From Burkholderia paludis (GTDB lineage Bacteria; Pseudomonadota; Gammaproteobacteria; Burkholderiales; Burkholderiaceae), in NCBI RefSeq assembly GCF_000732615.1, contig NZ_JPGL01000044.1:22594-86593 (forward strand): a stretch of DNA of 64,000 bases. The letters run 5' to 3'. Position 1 is the first letter of the stretch, and the number at the start of each line of letters is the position of its first letter. Made by a program: the position numbers and the translations under genes. The notes beneath the pieces were generated by a model. It saw only the letters and a program-made list of their open reading frames with translations, made no database searches and had not been told where the DNA came from. Positions 8,227 to 16,616 of the stretch are shown piece after piece.

Positions 8227-9387
8227 TCAGTTCAGCCGGTACGACCGCGCGCCCGTTCCCGCGAGCGCGCCGCCGTCGACGATCAGGTATTCATTCCGGA
8301 TCGGCTTGCCGTCGAACCAGCATTGCAGGATCTCCAGCGTGCCGGCCGCATAGCGCGCCTGCGCGGACAGCGACGTGCCCGAGATGTGCGGCGTCATGCC
8401 GTTGAACGGCATCGTCCGCCACGGATGGTCGGGAGGCGCCGGCTGCGGAAACCACACGTCGCCGCCGTAGCCGGCAAGATGCCCGGACGTCAGGGCCTGC
8501 ACGACCGCGTCGCGGTCCACCAGCTTCGCGCGCGCGGTGTTGATCAGGTACGCGCCGCGCTTCATCCGCGCGATCATCGCCGCGTCGAACAGGTGCTCGG
8601 TCGACGAATACAGCGGAATCTGCAGGTTGACGATATCGACGGCGCTTGCGAGCGACGCCGGATCGGCGTGATAGGTGAGCGCGAGTTCCTGCTCGATCGC
8701 GGCGTCGAGCCGGTGCCGCTGCGTGTAATGCAGATGCAGGCCGAACGGCTCGAGCCGGCGCAGCACCGCGAGGCCGATGCGCCCCGCGCCGACCGTGCCG
8801 AAGTGCATGCCCTCGACGTCGTAGCTGCGCGATACGCAATCGGCGATGTTCCAGCCGCCCTGCCGCGCGATCGCGTGCGACGGCAGATAGTTGCGCACCA
8901 GCGCGAGCGTCGTCATCACCACGTGTTCGGCGACGCTGATGCTGTTCGAGCCCGTGACCTCGGCGACGGTGACGTGCGCGCGCGCCGCGGCGTCGAGATC
9001 GACGTGATCGGAGCCGATGCCGGCCGTCAGCGCGAGCTTCAGCTTCGGTGCGCGGGCGATCCGCTCGGCGCTCAGGTACGCGGGCCAGAACGGCTGCGAA
9101 ATCACCACGTCCGCTTCCGGCAGCCGGCGCTCGAATTCGGAATCGGGGCCGTCCTTGTCGCTCGTCACGATCAGCGTGTGACCGTGCGCTTCGAGGTAGC
9201 CGCGCAGCCCGAGCGCGCCGGATACCGAGCCGACGAGCTCGCCGGGACGGAAGCCGGGAGGGCCGGCCGGCGTCGGCGCGGTTTGTCCGTCCGCGTACTG
9301 CGTGACGACCGGAATCGCGTCGCGCACGTAGCGCGGCGGATAGCCGTCGACGGGATCGGGGTAGAGCACGCACAGGACGGTGGCCAT
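8227..9387 (-). CDS. NAD(P)-dependent formate dehydrogenase
   Basis: 386 residues of the D-2-hydroxyacid dehydrogenase family, oxidising formate to CO2. Formate dehydrogenase marks are SQPFWPAYL, the catalytic Asn in GSNSISVAEH (about 146), the dinucleotide motif GAGRIG (about 200), the Arg in NTARAKLVDRDA (about 284) and the catalytic His in PHISGTSLSAQ (about 332). At the end of beta-strand 2 the sequence is HYTQRHRL: a Gln replaces the Asp that gives NAD specificity in Pseudomonas-type enzymes. The same change is known from the NADP-preferring enzyme of Burkholderia stabilis, so NADP use is expected. The start has GGAG upstream. It is divergent from the Rieske/FAD reductase. Confidence 0.93.
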   Translation of the reverse strand: MATVLCVLYPDPVDGYPPRYVRDAIPVVTQYADGQTAPTPAGPPGFRPGELVGSVSGALGLRGYLEAHGHTLIVTSDKDGPDSEFERRLPEADVVISQPFWPAYLSAERIARAPKLKLALTAGIGSDHVDLDAAARAHVTVAEVTGSNSISVAEHVVMTTLALVRNYLPSHAIARQGGWNIADCVSRSYDVEGMHFGTVGAGRIGLAVLRRLEPFGLHLHYTQRHRLDAAIEQELALTYHADPASLASAVDIVNLQIPLYSSTEHLFDAAMIARMKRGAYLINTARAKLVDRDAVVQALTSGHLAGYGGDVWFPQPAPPDHPWRTMPFNGMTPHISGTSLSAQARYAAGTLEILQCWFDGKPIRNEYLIVDGGALAGTGARSYRLN

Positions 9388-9590
9388 CGGGAGCGCTCCT
9401 CATGGACGAATGAACACGGGGCCCGCACGCGGCGCGTGTTGCGCCGCAGCGTTGATGACGTTCTACGCCTGCGGTGGATCGCGTACAAGCTACAGTCGCC
9501 GTTTGCGTGCGCCGCGGGGCGTCTGTACCTGTTCTTTTCATGGCGGACGTCGATAATGGCTTCGTTACCTCACTTTGCGGGAGCGACGTC

Positions 9591-11123
9591 ATGTCCGGAA
9601 GCGATTCCTCGTCTGCAGGCCCCGATCTCGCGCAGGGTGTTGCGCTCGACGACATCGCCGACGGCGCGATGATCGAGGGCCATGTCGGCGATGCGGCGGT
9701 GCTGCTCGTGCGCCGCGCCGACGAACTGTTCGCGGTGGGCGCGCACTGCACGCACTACGGCGCGCCGCTGGCCGACGGGCTGGTGGTCGGCGACACGATC
9801 CGCTGCCCGTGGCACCACGCGGCATTCAGCCTGCGCACCGGCGCGATGCTGCGGGCGCCGGCGCTCGACGGGCTGCCGTGCTGGCGCGTCGAGCGGCGCG
9901 ACGGCCGCGCGGTCGTGCGCGATGCGCGGCCGGCCGTCGCGCCGCCCGCACCGGCCGCCGCCGGGTTGCCCGCATCGGTGGTGATCGTCGGCGGCGGGGC
10001 CGCCGCGATCGCTGCGGCCGTGACGCTGCGGCAGGAAGGCTATCCGCATCCGGTCACGCTGCTGAGCGCCGACAGCGATCCGCCCTACGACCGGCCGAAC
10101 CTGTCGAAGGACTATCTCGCCGGCACGGCCGACGCCGACTGGCTGCCGCTGCGCGCGCCGTCGTTCTATACCGACCACGGCATCGACGTGCGGTGCGGCA
10201 CGCGGGTCGCACGGCTCGACCCCGCGCGGCACGAAGTCGAGCTCGCCGACGGCAGCCGCGTGGGCTACGGCGCGCTGCTGCTAGCAACGGGCGCCGAGCC
10301 GAACCGGTTGAGCGTGCCCGGCGCCGACCTGCCGCACGTATGCGTGCTGCGCTCGCGCGCCGATTGCGAGGCGTTGATCGGCAAGCTGAAGACGGCGCGC
10401 CGTTGCGTCGTGGTCGGCGCGAGCTTCATCGGGCTCGAAGCGGCCGCCGCGTTGCGCACGCGCGGGCTCGACGTGCAGGTCGTCGCGCCCGATGCACAGC
10501 CGATGGCGCGCGTGCTCGGCGAGGCGCTCGGCGGCACGATCAGGGCGCTGCACGAAGCGCATGGCGTCGTGTTCCATCTGGGGGCGACGCCCGCGCGGAT
10601 TGCGCCGGACAGCGTGACGCTGTCGACCGGCGACGTGCTGCCGGCCGACGTGGTGGTGGTCGGCATCGGTGTGCGTCCGAACGTCGGGCTCGCGCAGGAC
10701 GCGGGCCTCGCGATCGAGCGCGGCGTGACGGTCGACCGGTTCCTGCGCACGAGCGCGCCCGATGTCTACGCGGCCGGCGACATCGCGCGCTGGCCCGACC
10801 CGCTGACGGGCGAGCGCATTCGCGTCGAGCACTGGGTCGTCGCCGAGCGGCAGGGCATCGTCGCGGCGCGCAACATGCTCGGGCCGCAGTGGCCGTTCGA
10901 CGCGGTGCCGTTCTTCTGGAGCCAGCACTACGACCTCACGGTCAACTATGTCGGGCACGCGGAGCAATGGGATCGCGTCGAGATCGACGGCGACCTCGGC
11001 GCGCACGACTGCACGATTTCCTACTGGCGCGGCGACACGCGGCTCGCGGTCGTGACGATCGGCCGCGATCTCGACGGCCTGAAGGCGGAAGCGGCATTCG
11101 AGCGGCAGATCGAGGCCGCATGA
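9591..11123 (+). CDS. Rieske-domain FAD-dependent oxidoreductase
   Basis: 510 residues. Residues 30-105 are a Rieske [2Fe-2S] domain with CTHYGAPL and CPWHHAAF (C-x-H and C-x2-H ligands). From about residue 130 follows a two-dinucleotide-binding flavoprotein (VVIVGGGAAAIAAA for FAD, CVVVGASFIGLEAA for NAD(P)H, then VYAAGDIARWP), similar to the apoptosis-inducing-factor-like ferredoxin reductase family. A cytoplasmic NADH-linked electron-transfer role is expected; the partner is unknown. The ATG at 9591 is chosen (GGGAG before it, homologous N-terminus); an in-frame ATG at 9540 has no ribosome site. It is divergent from the formate dehydrogenase gene, so the two may share regulation. Confidence 0.9.
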   Translation: MSGSDSSSAGPDLAQGVALDDIADGAMIEGHVGDAAVLLVRRADELFAVGAHCTHYGAPLADGLVVGDTIRCPWHHAAFSLRTGAMLRAPALDGLPCWRVERRDGRAVVRDARPAVAPPAPAAAGLPASVVIVGGGAAAIAAAVTLRQEGYPHPVTLLSADSDPPYDRPNLSKDYLAGTADADWLPLRAPSFYTDHGIDVRCGTRVARLDPARHEVELADGSRVGYGALLLATGAEPNRLSVPGADLPHVCVLRSRADCEALIGKLKTARRCVVVGASFIGLEAAAALRTRGLDVQVVAPDAQPMARVLGEALGGTIRALHEAHGVVFHLGATPARIAPDSVTLSTGDVLPADVVVVGIGVRPNVGLAQDAGLAIERGVTVDRFLRTSAPDVYAAGDIARWPDPLTGERIRVEHWVVAERQGIVAARNMLGPQWPFDAVPFFWSQHYDLTVNYVGHAEQWDRVEIDGDLGAHDCTISYWRGDTRLAVVTIGRDLDGLKAEAAFERQIEAA

Positions 11124-11302
11124 CGGCGGCCCGTCGGCGCGATGCGAGCGACGCGGAAAGACGAATCGCGGCGGTCGTGCGCGTTTCCGGGCCGGGTTCG
11201 CGCCGCGCCTCGCGGTGCGCGTACCGGGCCGGTGACGAACCGGCGACGCAACGGCCGAAGTCGCGCGGGCGGCCGGGCCGCGCGTTCCGGCCCGCGTTGC
11301 CG

Positions 11303-11521
11303 TCAGCGGTCGAGCGTCTTGAGGATGACGCGCCCCTGGTCGATGCCGCCGCGCAGCGCTTCGTCGCAGGTGAGCCATTCGGGCGTGACGAGTTCGGGGG
11401 CGGGCAGGTCGACCGGCGCGCCGTCGCGGAAGATCCGCACCTGCGCGACCCAGGCGCCGTTGGCGTTGCGCGTCGCGTCGACGCGAATCTCGTGATCCAT
11501 GAAGGTGTCGGTGGCTTGCAT
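11303..11521 (-). CDS. Hypothetical 72-residue protein
   Basis: A small conserved-looking soluble protein. The readable core is FMDHEIRVDATRNANGAWVA followed by DLPAPELVTPEWLT. The start is ATG 11521 with GGAGAG upstream; an upstream ATG at 11554 would add 11 residues. It resembles small Burkholderia proteins of unknown function; no domain is assigned. It lies convergent to the Rieske/FAD gene. Confidence 0.65.
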   Translation of the reverse strand: MQATDTFMDHEIRVDATRNANGAWVAQVRIFRDGAPVDLPAPELVTPEWLTCDEALRGGIDQGRVILKTLDR

Positions 11522-11677
11522 CGCTCGGGCTCTCCGTCGGTCGGGAACGGGCATTCAGCGGCGCCGCTGAACGCGGTGCGTCGATCGTAGCAGCATGGCG
11601 TGCACCGCGCACCGGCAACGCAGCGGCAACGCGGCGAAACCGGCCGGTGATTCGATGAACGATCCGGGAGGGAACCC

Positions 11678-12316
11678 GTGGCTTTCGACCTGACCTTTTC
11701 CATCAAGGTGTTCGCGGCGCTGTTCGCGATCATGAACCCGATCGCGAACATCCCGGTGTTCCTGTCGCTGACGGAAGGCGCGGCGGACGGCGTGCGCCGC
11801 AAGGTCGCGCTGACCGCCGCGATCGGCGTGACGGTCGGCTGCATCGTGTCGGCGGTCGCCGGCGGCGCGATCCTCCACGTGTTCGGCCTGACGATCGACG
11901 ATTTCCGGCTCGCGGGCGGGCTGCTGGTGCTGCTGATCGCGCTGTCGATGCTGCACGGTTCGCCGAGCCGCCAGCATGCGCCGGGCGGCGACGAAGGCGC
12001 CGATCCGGCGTCGGCCGACAGCATCGCGATCTATCCGCTGACGATCCCGCTGCTGGTCGGCCCCGGCACCATCGCGACGATGATCGTGCTCGGTCACAGC
12101 GCGTTCTCGAGCGGGCAGGAACTCGCGTTCGCGCTCGGGCTGGCCGCGTTCCTCGTGCTGCTGGCCGTGTCGCTGCTGGCGGCCCCGCTGATCGGCCACT
12201 ACCTGTCGGCGCGCGTGACGGCGGTCACGCAGCGCCTGATGGGGATGATTCTCGCGGCGATCGCGATGCAGATGATCGTCGCGAGCCTGAAGGCCGCGTT
12301 CGGGCTCGCGCATTGA
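11678..12316 (+). CDS. MarC family integral membrane protein
   Basis: 212 residues, six predicted membrane segments with the MarC/UPF0056 signature MNPIANIPVFLSLT near the N-terminus and IPLLVGPGTIATMIVL in the fourth segment. The family sits in the inner membrane; despite its name it is not shown to cause antibiotic resistance and its substrate is unknown. The start is GTG 11678 with GGGAGGG ahead. The next gene follows after 45 bases. Confidence 0.9.
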   Translation: MAFDLTFSIKVFAALFAIMNPIANIPVFLSLTEGAADGVRRKVALTAAIGVTVGCIVSAVAGGAILHVFGLTIDDFRLAGGLLVLLIALSMLHGSPSRQHAPGGDEGADPASADSIAIYPLTIPLLVGPGTIATMIVLGHSAFSSGQELAFALGLAAFLVLLAVSLLAAPLIGHYLSARVTAVTQRLMGMILAAIAMQMIVASLKAAFGLAH

Positions 12317-12361
12317 GCGCGGTGCGCCCGTTCCCGGTCGCCCGATGTCATGGAGGTGCCG

Positions 12362-12826
12362 ATGAATACGCTGATCGTGTTGTCCTATCCCGACCTCGAC
12401 GCGCTGCGCCGCGCGCTCGCCGAACTCGGCACGCTGCGCGACCGGCGCGTGATCGCGCTGTCGGGCGTCGTGACGGTCGAGTGCGCGGCCGACGGACAGT
12501 TGCGCGCGCATGCAGTCGATCCCGGCCGGGTTTCGTCCGGATCGCTGCTCGACAGCGCGGTCGCGCACATCGAATCGTCGCTCGCCGCGTGGCGCGAGCG
12601 GCCGGTGGACGACGCGCTGATCGACCGCGTCGCGCGCAAGGCGCGCCCCGGCACCGTGTCGCTCGGGTTATCGGCGACGCAACTCGACATCGATGCGTTG
12701 AGCGCCGCGCTCGCGCCGATCGGCGGGGACGTGACCGACACGACGCTGTCGATCGACGACGAACTGAAACTGGTCGAAGCGATCTCGACCGCGCGCGACG
12801 GCGGTGGCAGCACACCGGCCGGCTGA
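12362..12826 (+). CDS. DUF1269-like small protein without membrane stretch
   Basis: 154 residues, soluble, function unknown. The first part (TLIVLSYPDLDALRRALAEL then VVTVECAADGQLRAH) and the end (SLGLSATQLDIDALSAALAP, then TTLSIDDELKL) resemble the two edge parts of DUF1269 proteins, but the Gly-rich hydrophobic centre seen in the protein at 4148 is replaced by a polar helical segment. The homology is my inference from pattern. GGAGGT precedes ATG 12362. It probably forms an operon with MarC. Confidence 0.65.
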   Translation: MNTLIVLSYPDLDALRRALAELGTLRDRRVIALSGVVTVECAADGQLRAHAVDPGRVSSGSLLDSAVAHIESSLAAWRERPVDDALIDRVARKARPGTVSLGLSATQLDIDALSAALAPIGGDVTDTTLSIDDELKLVEAISTARDGGGSTPAG

Positions 12827-12895
12827 GTCCGCGCCGCGACGGCCGCGGTCGCAACCGCAGCCCCGCAGGCGTCCGACGCGGCGCTTCCCGATGCG

Positions 12896-13570
12896 TCAGG
12901 GCCGGGCGGCGATCTCGTCGAGGTGCCACAGCAGGTCCGCCGGATCGTCGTACACGCGCAGCGCGCCGGCGCGCTCCAGTTCGTCGCTGCCGTATCCGCC
13001 CGACAGCAGCCCGACGCCGAGCGAGCGGCAGCGGCTGGCGGCGAGCATGTCCCAGATGCTGTCGCCGACGACGACCGTGTGCTCGATCGGCACGTTCAAT
13101 TGCGCGGCCGCGGTCAGGAACAGGTCGGGGTCGGGCTTCGCGTACTTGACCTGGTCGCGCGTGACGACGACCTGCTTCGCGGGATCGACGCCGAGCGCCT
13201 CGAGATTGATGGCGGCCGTCTCCATCCGCCCACTGGTGGCGATCGCCCAGCGGATGCCCGCGGCCGACAGCGCGGCCAGCAGTTCGCGCGCGCCCGGCAG
13301 CGGCCGGACCTGCGCGCGCAGCCGCTGGTACGCGGCCGCATGCAGCCGGGCCAGGCGTTCGACGCGTTCGGCGTCGAGGCTGCCCGAGGTTTCGCGCAGC
13401 AACTGATTCAGGAACAGGCCGCCGCTCATGCCGATCTTGCGATGGATACGCCAGACCGACAACTCGATGCCTTCGGCGTCGAGCGCCTCCTTCCACGCGA
13501 GCACGTGCTGGTAGACGCTGTCGACGAGCGTGCCGTCGAGGTCGAACAGAAAGGACGTTTCAATGCGCAT
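12896..13570 (-). CDS. HAD-family phosphatase (beta-phosphoglucomutase-like)
   Basis: 224 residues with the four HAD motifs: FDLDGTLVDS (nucleophile Asp), ATSGR (Thr/Ser), YAKPDPD (Lys) and VVGDSIWDM (metal Asp). The helical cap is of the small alpha type found in phosphoglucomutase/phosphoglycolate-phosphatase-like enzymes. The substrate cannot be told from sequence. The start at 13570 has AGGAG 7 bases upstream; the longer open frame to 13774 overlaps the divergent MFS promoter region and is not used. Confidence 0.85.
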   Translation of the reverse strand: MRIETSFLFDLDGTLVDSVYQHVLAWKEALDAEGIELSVWRIHRKIGMSGGLFLNQLLRETSGSLDAERVERLARLHAAAYQRLRAQVRPLPGARELLAALSAAGIRWAIATSGRMETAAINLEALGVDPAKQVVVTRDQVKYAKPDPDLFLTAAAQLNVPIEHTVVVGDSIWDMLAASRCRSLGVGLLSGGYGSDELERAGALRVYDDPADLLWHLDEIAARP

Positions 13571-13764
13571 GTCGGGCTCCTGGCTCGAAAGGTTCGGAAA
13601 AATGGCTGTCGGCACATTATCGGCGCACGGCGATGTCATCGCGATGTCCCGCCTCGCCGGCGTGCGACGACGTGTCATATGCCGCTGGTACAATCGCCGC
13701 GAAGCGCCGGGCGGGATTTTCCGCGCCGGACGCGCCTCCAATCCTCGTCTCGTCGATCCCAGGT

Positions 13765-14961
13765 ATGGCAACACCGGACGCCGTCGGCTCCAGGCACGCG
13801 TGGCGGGGCGTCATCGCCCTGGCGCTGGCCGCCTTCATCTTCAACACCACCGAGTTCGTGCCCGTCGCGCTGCTCAGCGCGATCGGCGACAGCCTGCACA
13901 TGCAGCCGACCGACGTCGGCCTGATGCTGACGATCTACGCGTGGGCCGTCGCGATCGTGTCGCTGCCGCTGACGCTGGTCACGCGCCACGTCGAGCGCCG
14001 CAGGCTGCTGACCGGCGCGCTGCTGGTGTTCATCGCCAGCCATGTCGTGACGGGCGTCGCCTGGAATTTCGAGGTGCTGATGGCCGGCCGCCTGGGCATC
14101 GCGTGCGCGCACGCGGTGTTCTGGTCGATCTCCGTGCCGCTGGCCGTGCGGCTCGCGCCGGTCGACCGGAAAAGCCGCGCGCTCGGCATGCTGGCGATGG
14201 GCACGTCGATCGCGATGGTCGCCGGCATTCCGCTCGGGCGCGTGATCGGCGAGGCGTTCGGCTGGCGCGTCACGTTCCTGATCATCGCGGGCGCGGCGAC
14301 CGTCGCGCTGCTGCTGCTGCGCGCGACGTTGCCGATGCTGCCGAGCCAGGGCGCCGGGTCGCTCGGCAGCATCGGCGTGTTCCTGCGCAAGCCCGCGCTG
14401 GTGGCGCTGTACGCGATCACCGTGCTCGTCGTCACCGCGCACTTCACGTCGTACACGTACATCGAGCCGTTCGTCCAGAGCGTCAACCATGCGAGCGGCA
14501 GCCGGATCACCTACGTGCTGATCCTGTTCGGCGTTGCCGGCATGCCGGCCGCGATCTGCTTCAACCGCATCTATCCGCGCGAGCCGGACAAGTTCCTGCT
14601 CGCGTCGATCGTCACGTTGTCGGGGTGCCTGCTGATCCTGTTCCCGTGCGCGCTGAACATCGTCACGCTGTCGGTGCATACGCTGGTCTGGGGCGGGGCG
14701 ATCGTCTGTTTCGGCCTCGCGATGCAGGCGTGGGTGCTGAAGCTGGCGCCGGAGGGGACCGACCTCGCGGTGTCGATCTTCTCCGGGCTGTACAACGTGG
14801 GCATCGGCGCCGGCGCATTGCTCGGCAACCATATCGCGGGCAATTTCGGGCTGCCGTGGATCGGCACCTTCGGCGGCGTGGTCGGTGCGTGCGCGGTCGG
14901 GATCGCGTGGCTCGCGTTGCGGCTTCACGCGAAACGGGAAGCGGCGGCCGCGGCGTCGTGA
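13765..14961 (+). CDS. MFS transporter, SotB/AraJ-like
   Basis: 398 residues with 12 membrane segments. NTTEFVPVALLSAIGDSL in the first segment is typical of the DHA1 drug-proton and sugar efflux group (SotB, AraJ). It likely exports sugars, sugar analogues or drugs across the inner membrane by proton antiport. It is divergent from the HAD phosphatase. The ATG at 13765 is chosen as it starts just before the first membrane segment; the open frame extends upstream without support. Confidence 0.88.
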   Translation: MATPDAVGSRHAWRGVIALALAAFIFNTTEFVPVALLSAIGDSLHMQPTDVGLMLTIYAWAVAIVSLPLTLVTRHVERRRLLTGALLVFIASHVVTGVAWNFEVLMAGRLGIACAHAVFWSISVPLAVRLAPVDRKSRALGMLAMGTSIAMVAGIPLGRVIGEAFGWRVTFLIIAGAATVALLLLRATLPMLPSQGAGSLGSIGVFLRKPALVALYAITVLVVTAHFTSYTYIEPFVQSVNHASGSRITYVLILFGVAGMPAAICFNRIYPREPDKFLLASIVTLSGCLLILFPCALNIVTLSVHTLVWGGAIVCFGLAMQAWVLKLAPEGTDLAVSIFSGLYNVGIGAGALLGNHIAGNFGLPWIGTFGGVVGACAVGIAWLALRLHAKREAAAAAS

Positions 14962-15395
14962 TGCCGTTCGCCGGGCCGCGCCGCACGCGTCGTGCGGCCG
15001 ATTGGCCGCCGTCGGCCACGCGCGCATGCTCCGGGAAGCCGTCCGACCCGAGGCGCGCAATCACCGTCATTCTCCATTGACCGGCGTGCCTGGCCACCGG
15101 AAGACTACGGGCGCCGAACATGGGCGACCAGGCGCGCCCGGCAAGAGCGGGTGCCCCGACTGCAACCCCGGGCCCCGGGATTGCGGCGCGGGCGGCGTGA
15201 CGTCGGGGCGGACGACCAGCGATATCGACGGCATCGGCGCGCCGGCAAGCACGGCAACATGCGCGCGGCGCGGTTATCCTGCCGCGGGTGGTCGCGCCTT
15301 TGGTCGGAAGACATCCGAAATGCCGACACATTGCGACATCATCATGGTGCCGCCGCACCCGCGAGCGGCGCCCCGTATCCGACTGGAGACCCTGC
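14962..15395. other. Intergenic region, no gene supported
   Basis: 434 bases between the MFS gene and the next small gene. Open frames on both strands are Arg/Pro-rich and show no homology or ribosome site. No clear promoter or terminator was recognised. Confidence 0.4.
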
Positions 15396-15833
15396 ATGCC
15401 GATACCCCGGATTGAAACCCGCGACGCGATGGGCGACCCCGATGTGGTCTACCTCAACCCGGACCACGTGCTGTGGATGTCGCGGCCGACCGCCGCGCAG
15501 CGGCGTCCGGACAGCACGGCCATTCGCGTGGACGACCGCGTGAAGGGCGGTGCGTTGCTGATGGCCGACGATCCGCCGGCCGCGCGACTGCTGCAGGATC
15601 TTGGCCCGTTCGTGACGGCGACGCTGGCGAATCCGTCGTCCGACTATCCGGACGGTCTCGTGCATATCCGTTCGCATGCGATCGTCAAGATCGCAACGGA
15701 CGACCACGACAAGCCGCTCGCCGAACGCACGCTCGGCTGGATCCACGTCAAGGACGGCTCGGCTTTCCGGATCGAGGACTACGCCGGCGTGGCCGCGCAA
15801 TGGCAGGCGTCGATCGCGGCAGCCGGCCGCTGA
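15396..15833 (+). CDS. Hypothetical 145-residue protein
   Basis: A soluble protein of unknown function. It begins MPIPRIETRDAMG and contains VYLNPDHVLWMSRP and RTLGWIHVKDGSAFRIEDY, a pattern suggesting a compact beta-rich fold. GGAGAC lies 9 bases before the ATG. It precedes the benzoate region but is separated from it by 400 bases, so a link is not implied. Confidence 0.65.
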   Translation: MPIPRIETRDAMGDPDVVYLNPDHVLWMSRPTAAQRRPDSTAIRVDDRVKGGALLMADDPPAARLLQDLGPFVTATLANPSSDYPDGLVHIRSHAIVKIATDDHDKPLAERTLGWIHVKDGSAFRIEDYAGVAAQWQASIAAAGR

Positions 15834-16130
15834 CCGCCGACCACGACCACGACCACGACTGCGCGCCCGCGTTTTTGCGTCGTTGCGAGCGGGCGGACGC
15901 GTCGCCATTCCCGTCGGGCACCCCCGGCGATCCATCAGGAAAACCCTGATGCGACCCGATGCGGCAGCGCTTTCACGCGCTGATCGACGCTGCTGCAGCC
16001 TCCCTCCCGACCGTCGGCGGCCGGCGCATGCCGGTTTGCCGTTCCCCCTGATCCGGCATGGCTTCCAGGCGTTATTGCCTGTCATGTCGGGTATGGAAAA
16101 TGACGATATTTACCGGCTATCTCTTATTTT

Positions 16131-16149
16131 CAATACCTGAGTGGTATTG
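16131..16149. promoter_or_regulatory. LysR-type operator (BenM/CatM-like)
   Basis: Perfect 7-bp inverted repeat CAATACC / GGTATTG with a 5-base centre. It contains ATAC-N7-GTAT at 16133-16147, exactly the site recognised by BenM, CatM and CatR-type LysR regulators that respond to cis,cis-muconate and benzoate. It sits about 100 bases upstream of the catB fossil and catA, as expected for an activator site. No catR/benM gene is seen next to it in this window. Confidence 0.65.
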
Positions 16150-16168
16150 AATTGACTGCCTAAAAGTA

Positions 16169-16199
16169 TTGGACGCTCCATCTGGCCGACACGTATAAA
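16169..16199 (+). promoter_or_regulatory. Candidate catA/ben promoter
   Basis: TTGGAC (16169-16174) and TATAAA (16194-16199), spaced by 19 bases, lie just downstream of the ATAC-N7-GTAT site. The long spacer fits an activator-dependent promoter. It would drive the catB remnant, catA and the ben genes. Confidence 0.4.
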
Positions 16200-16232
16200 T
16201 CGGCTCAAGAACTTCACCTCACGGCGTGCTCC

Positions 16233-16565
16233 ATGTCTTCCGTCACCCTCGAACGCATCGAAATCCGCCTCGTCGACCGGCCGGCGATCGGTCCGCACTC
16301 GCTGCCGGTCGCCACGAGGCGTGAAGGCGCGTTCGGCACGGCGGCATCCGCACACCGGTTCGCGCGTGTCGCGAACCGGCCGGGGCGCAGCGAACCGTTC
16401 GGGCCGCTGCCGATCATCGAAGCGATCCCGACGCGGCCGCGCGAAAACAGCGCCTTCGAGCCGACCGTACCGACCGTACTGGCCGGTTCCGGTCCCGGCA
16501 TCGAACCCGACGAAGCGAAAGCCAGATGCTTCACCGGCGACGGGCTGACGAAAGTCGCCCGATAG
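16233..16565 (+). pseudogene. catB: Internally deleted muconate cycloisomerase (catB remnant)
   Basis: An intact 110-codon frame made of the two ends of CatB. Residues 1-28 (MSSVTLERIEIRLVDRPAIG onward to LPVAT) match the CatB N-terminus, and from residue 30 the sequence continues directly as REGAFGTAASAHRF, SEPFGPLPI and GPGIEPDEAK, matching the last 80 residues of CatB (family marks GTIASA and ELFGPLL). About 260 codons holding the whole catalytic barrel, including its Lys and metal ligands, are missing, so it cannot be active. Normal CatB has about 370 residues. The gene retains its start, its position before catA and its promoter. Confidence 0.75.
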
Positions 16566-16616
16566 CGCGAACCCGGCAAAGACCGTCATTCCCCCAATAC
16601 ACGTGGAGACACCATC

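Noticed and set aside
15840..15865. Short tandem CGACCA repeats
   Set aside because: Only a few copies, most likely chance in GC-rich sequence.
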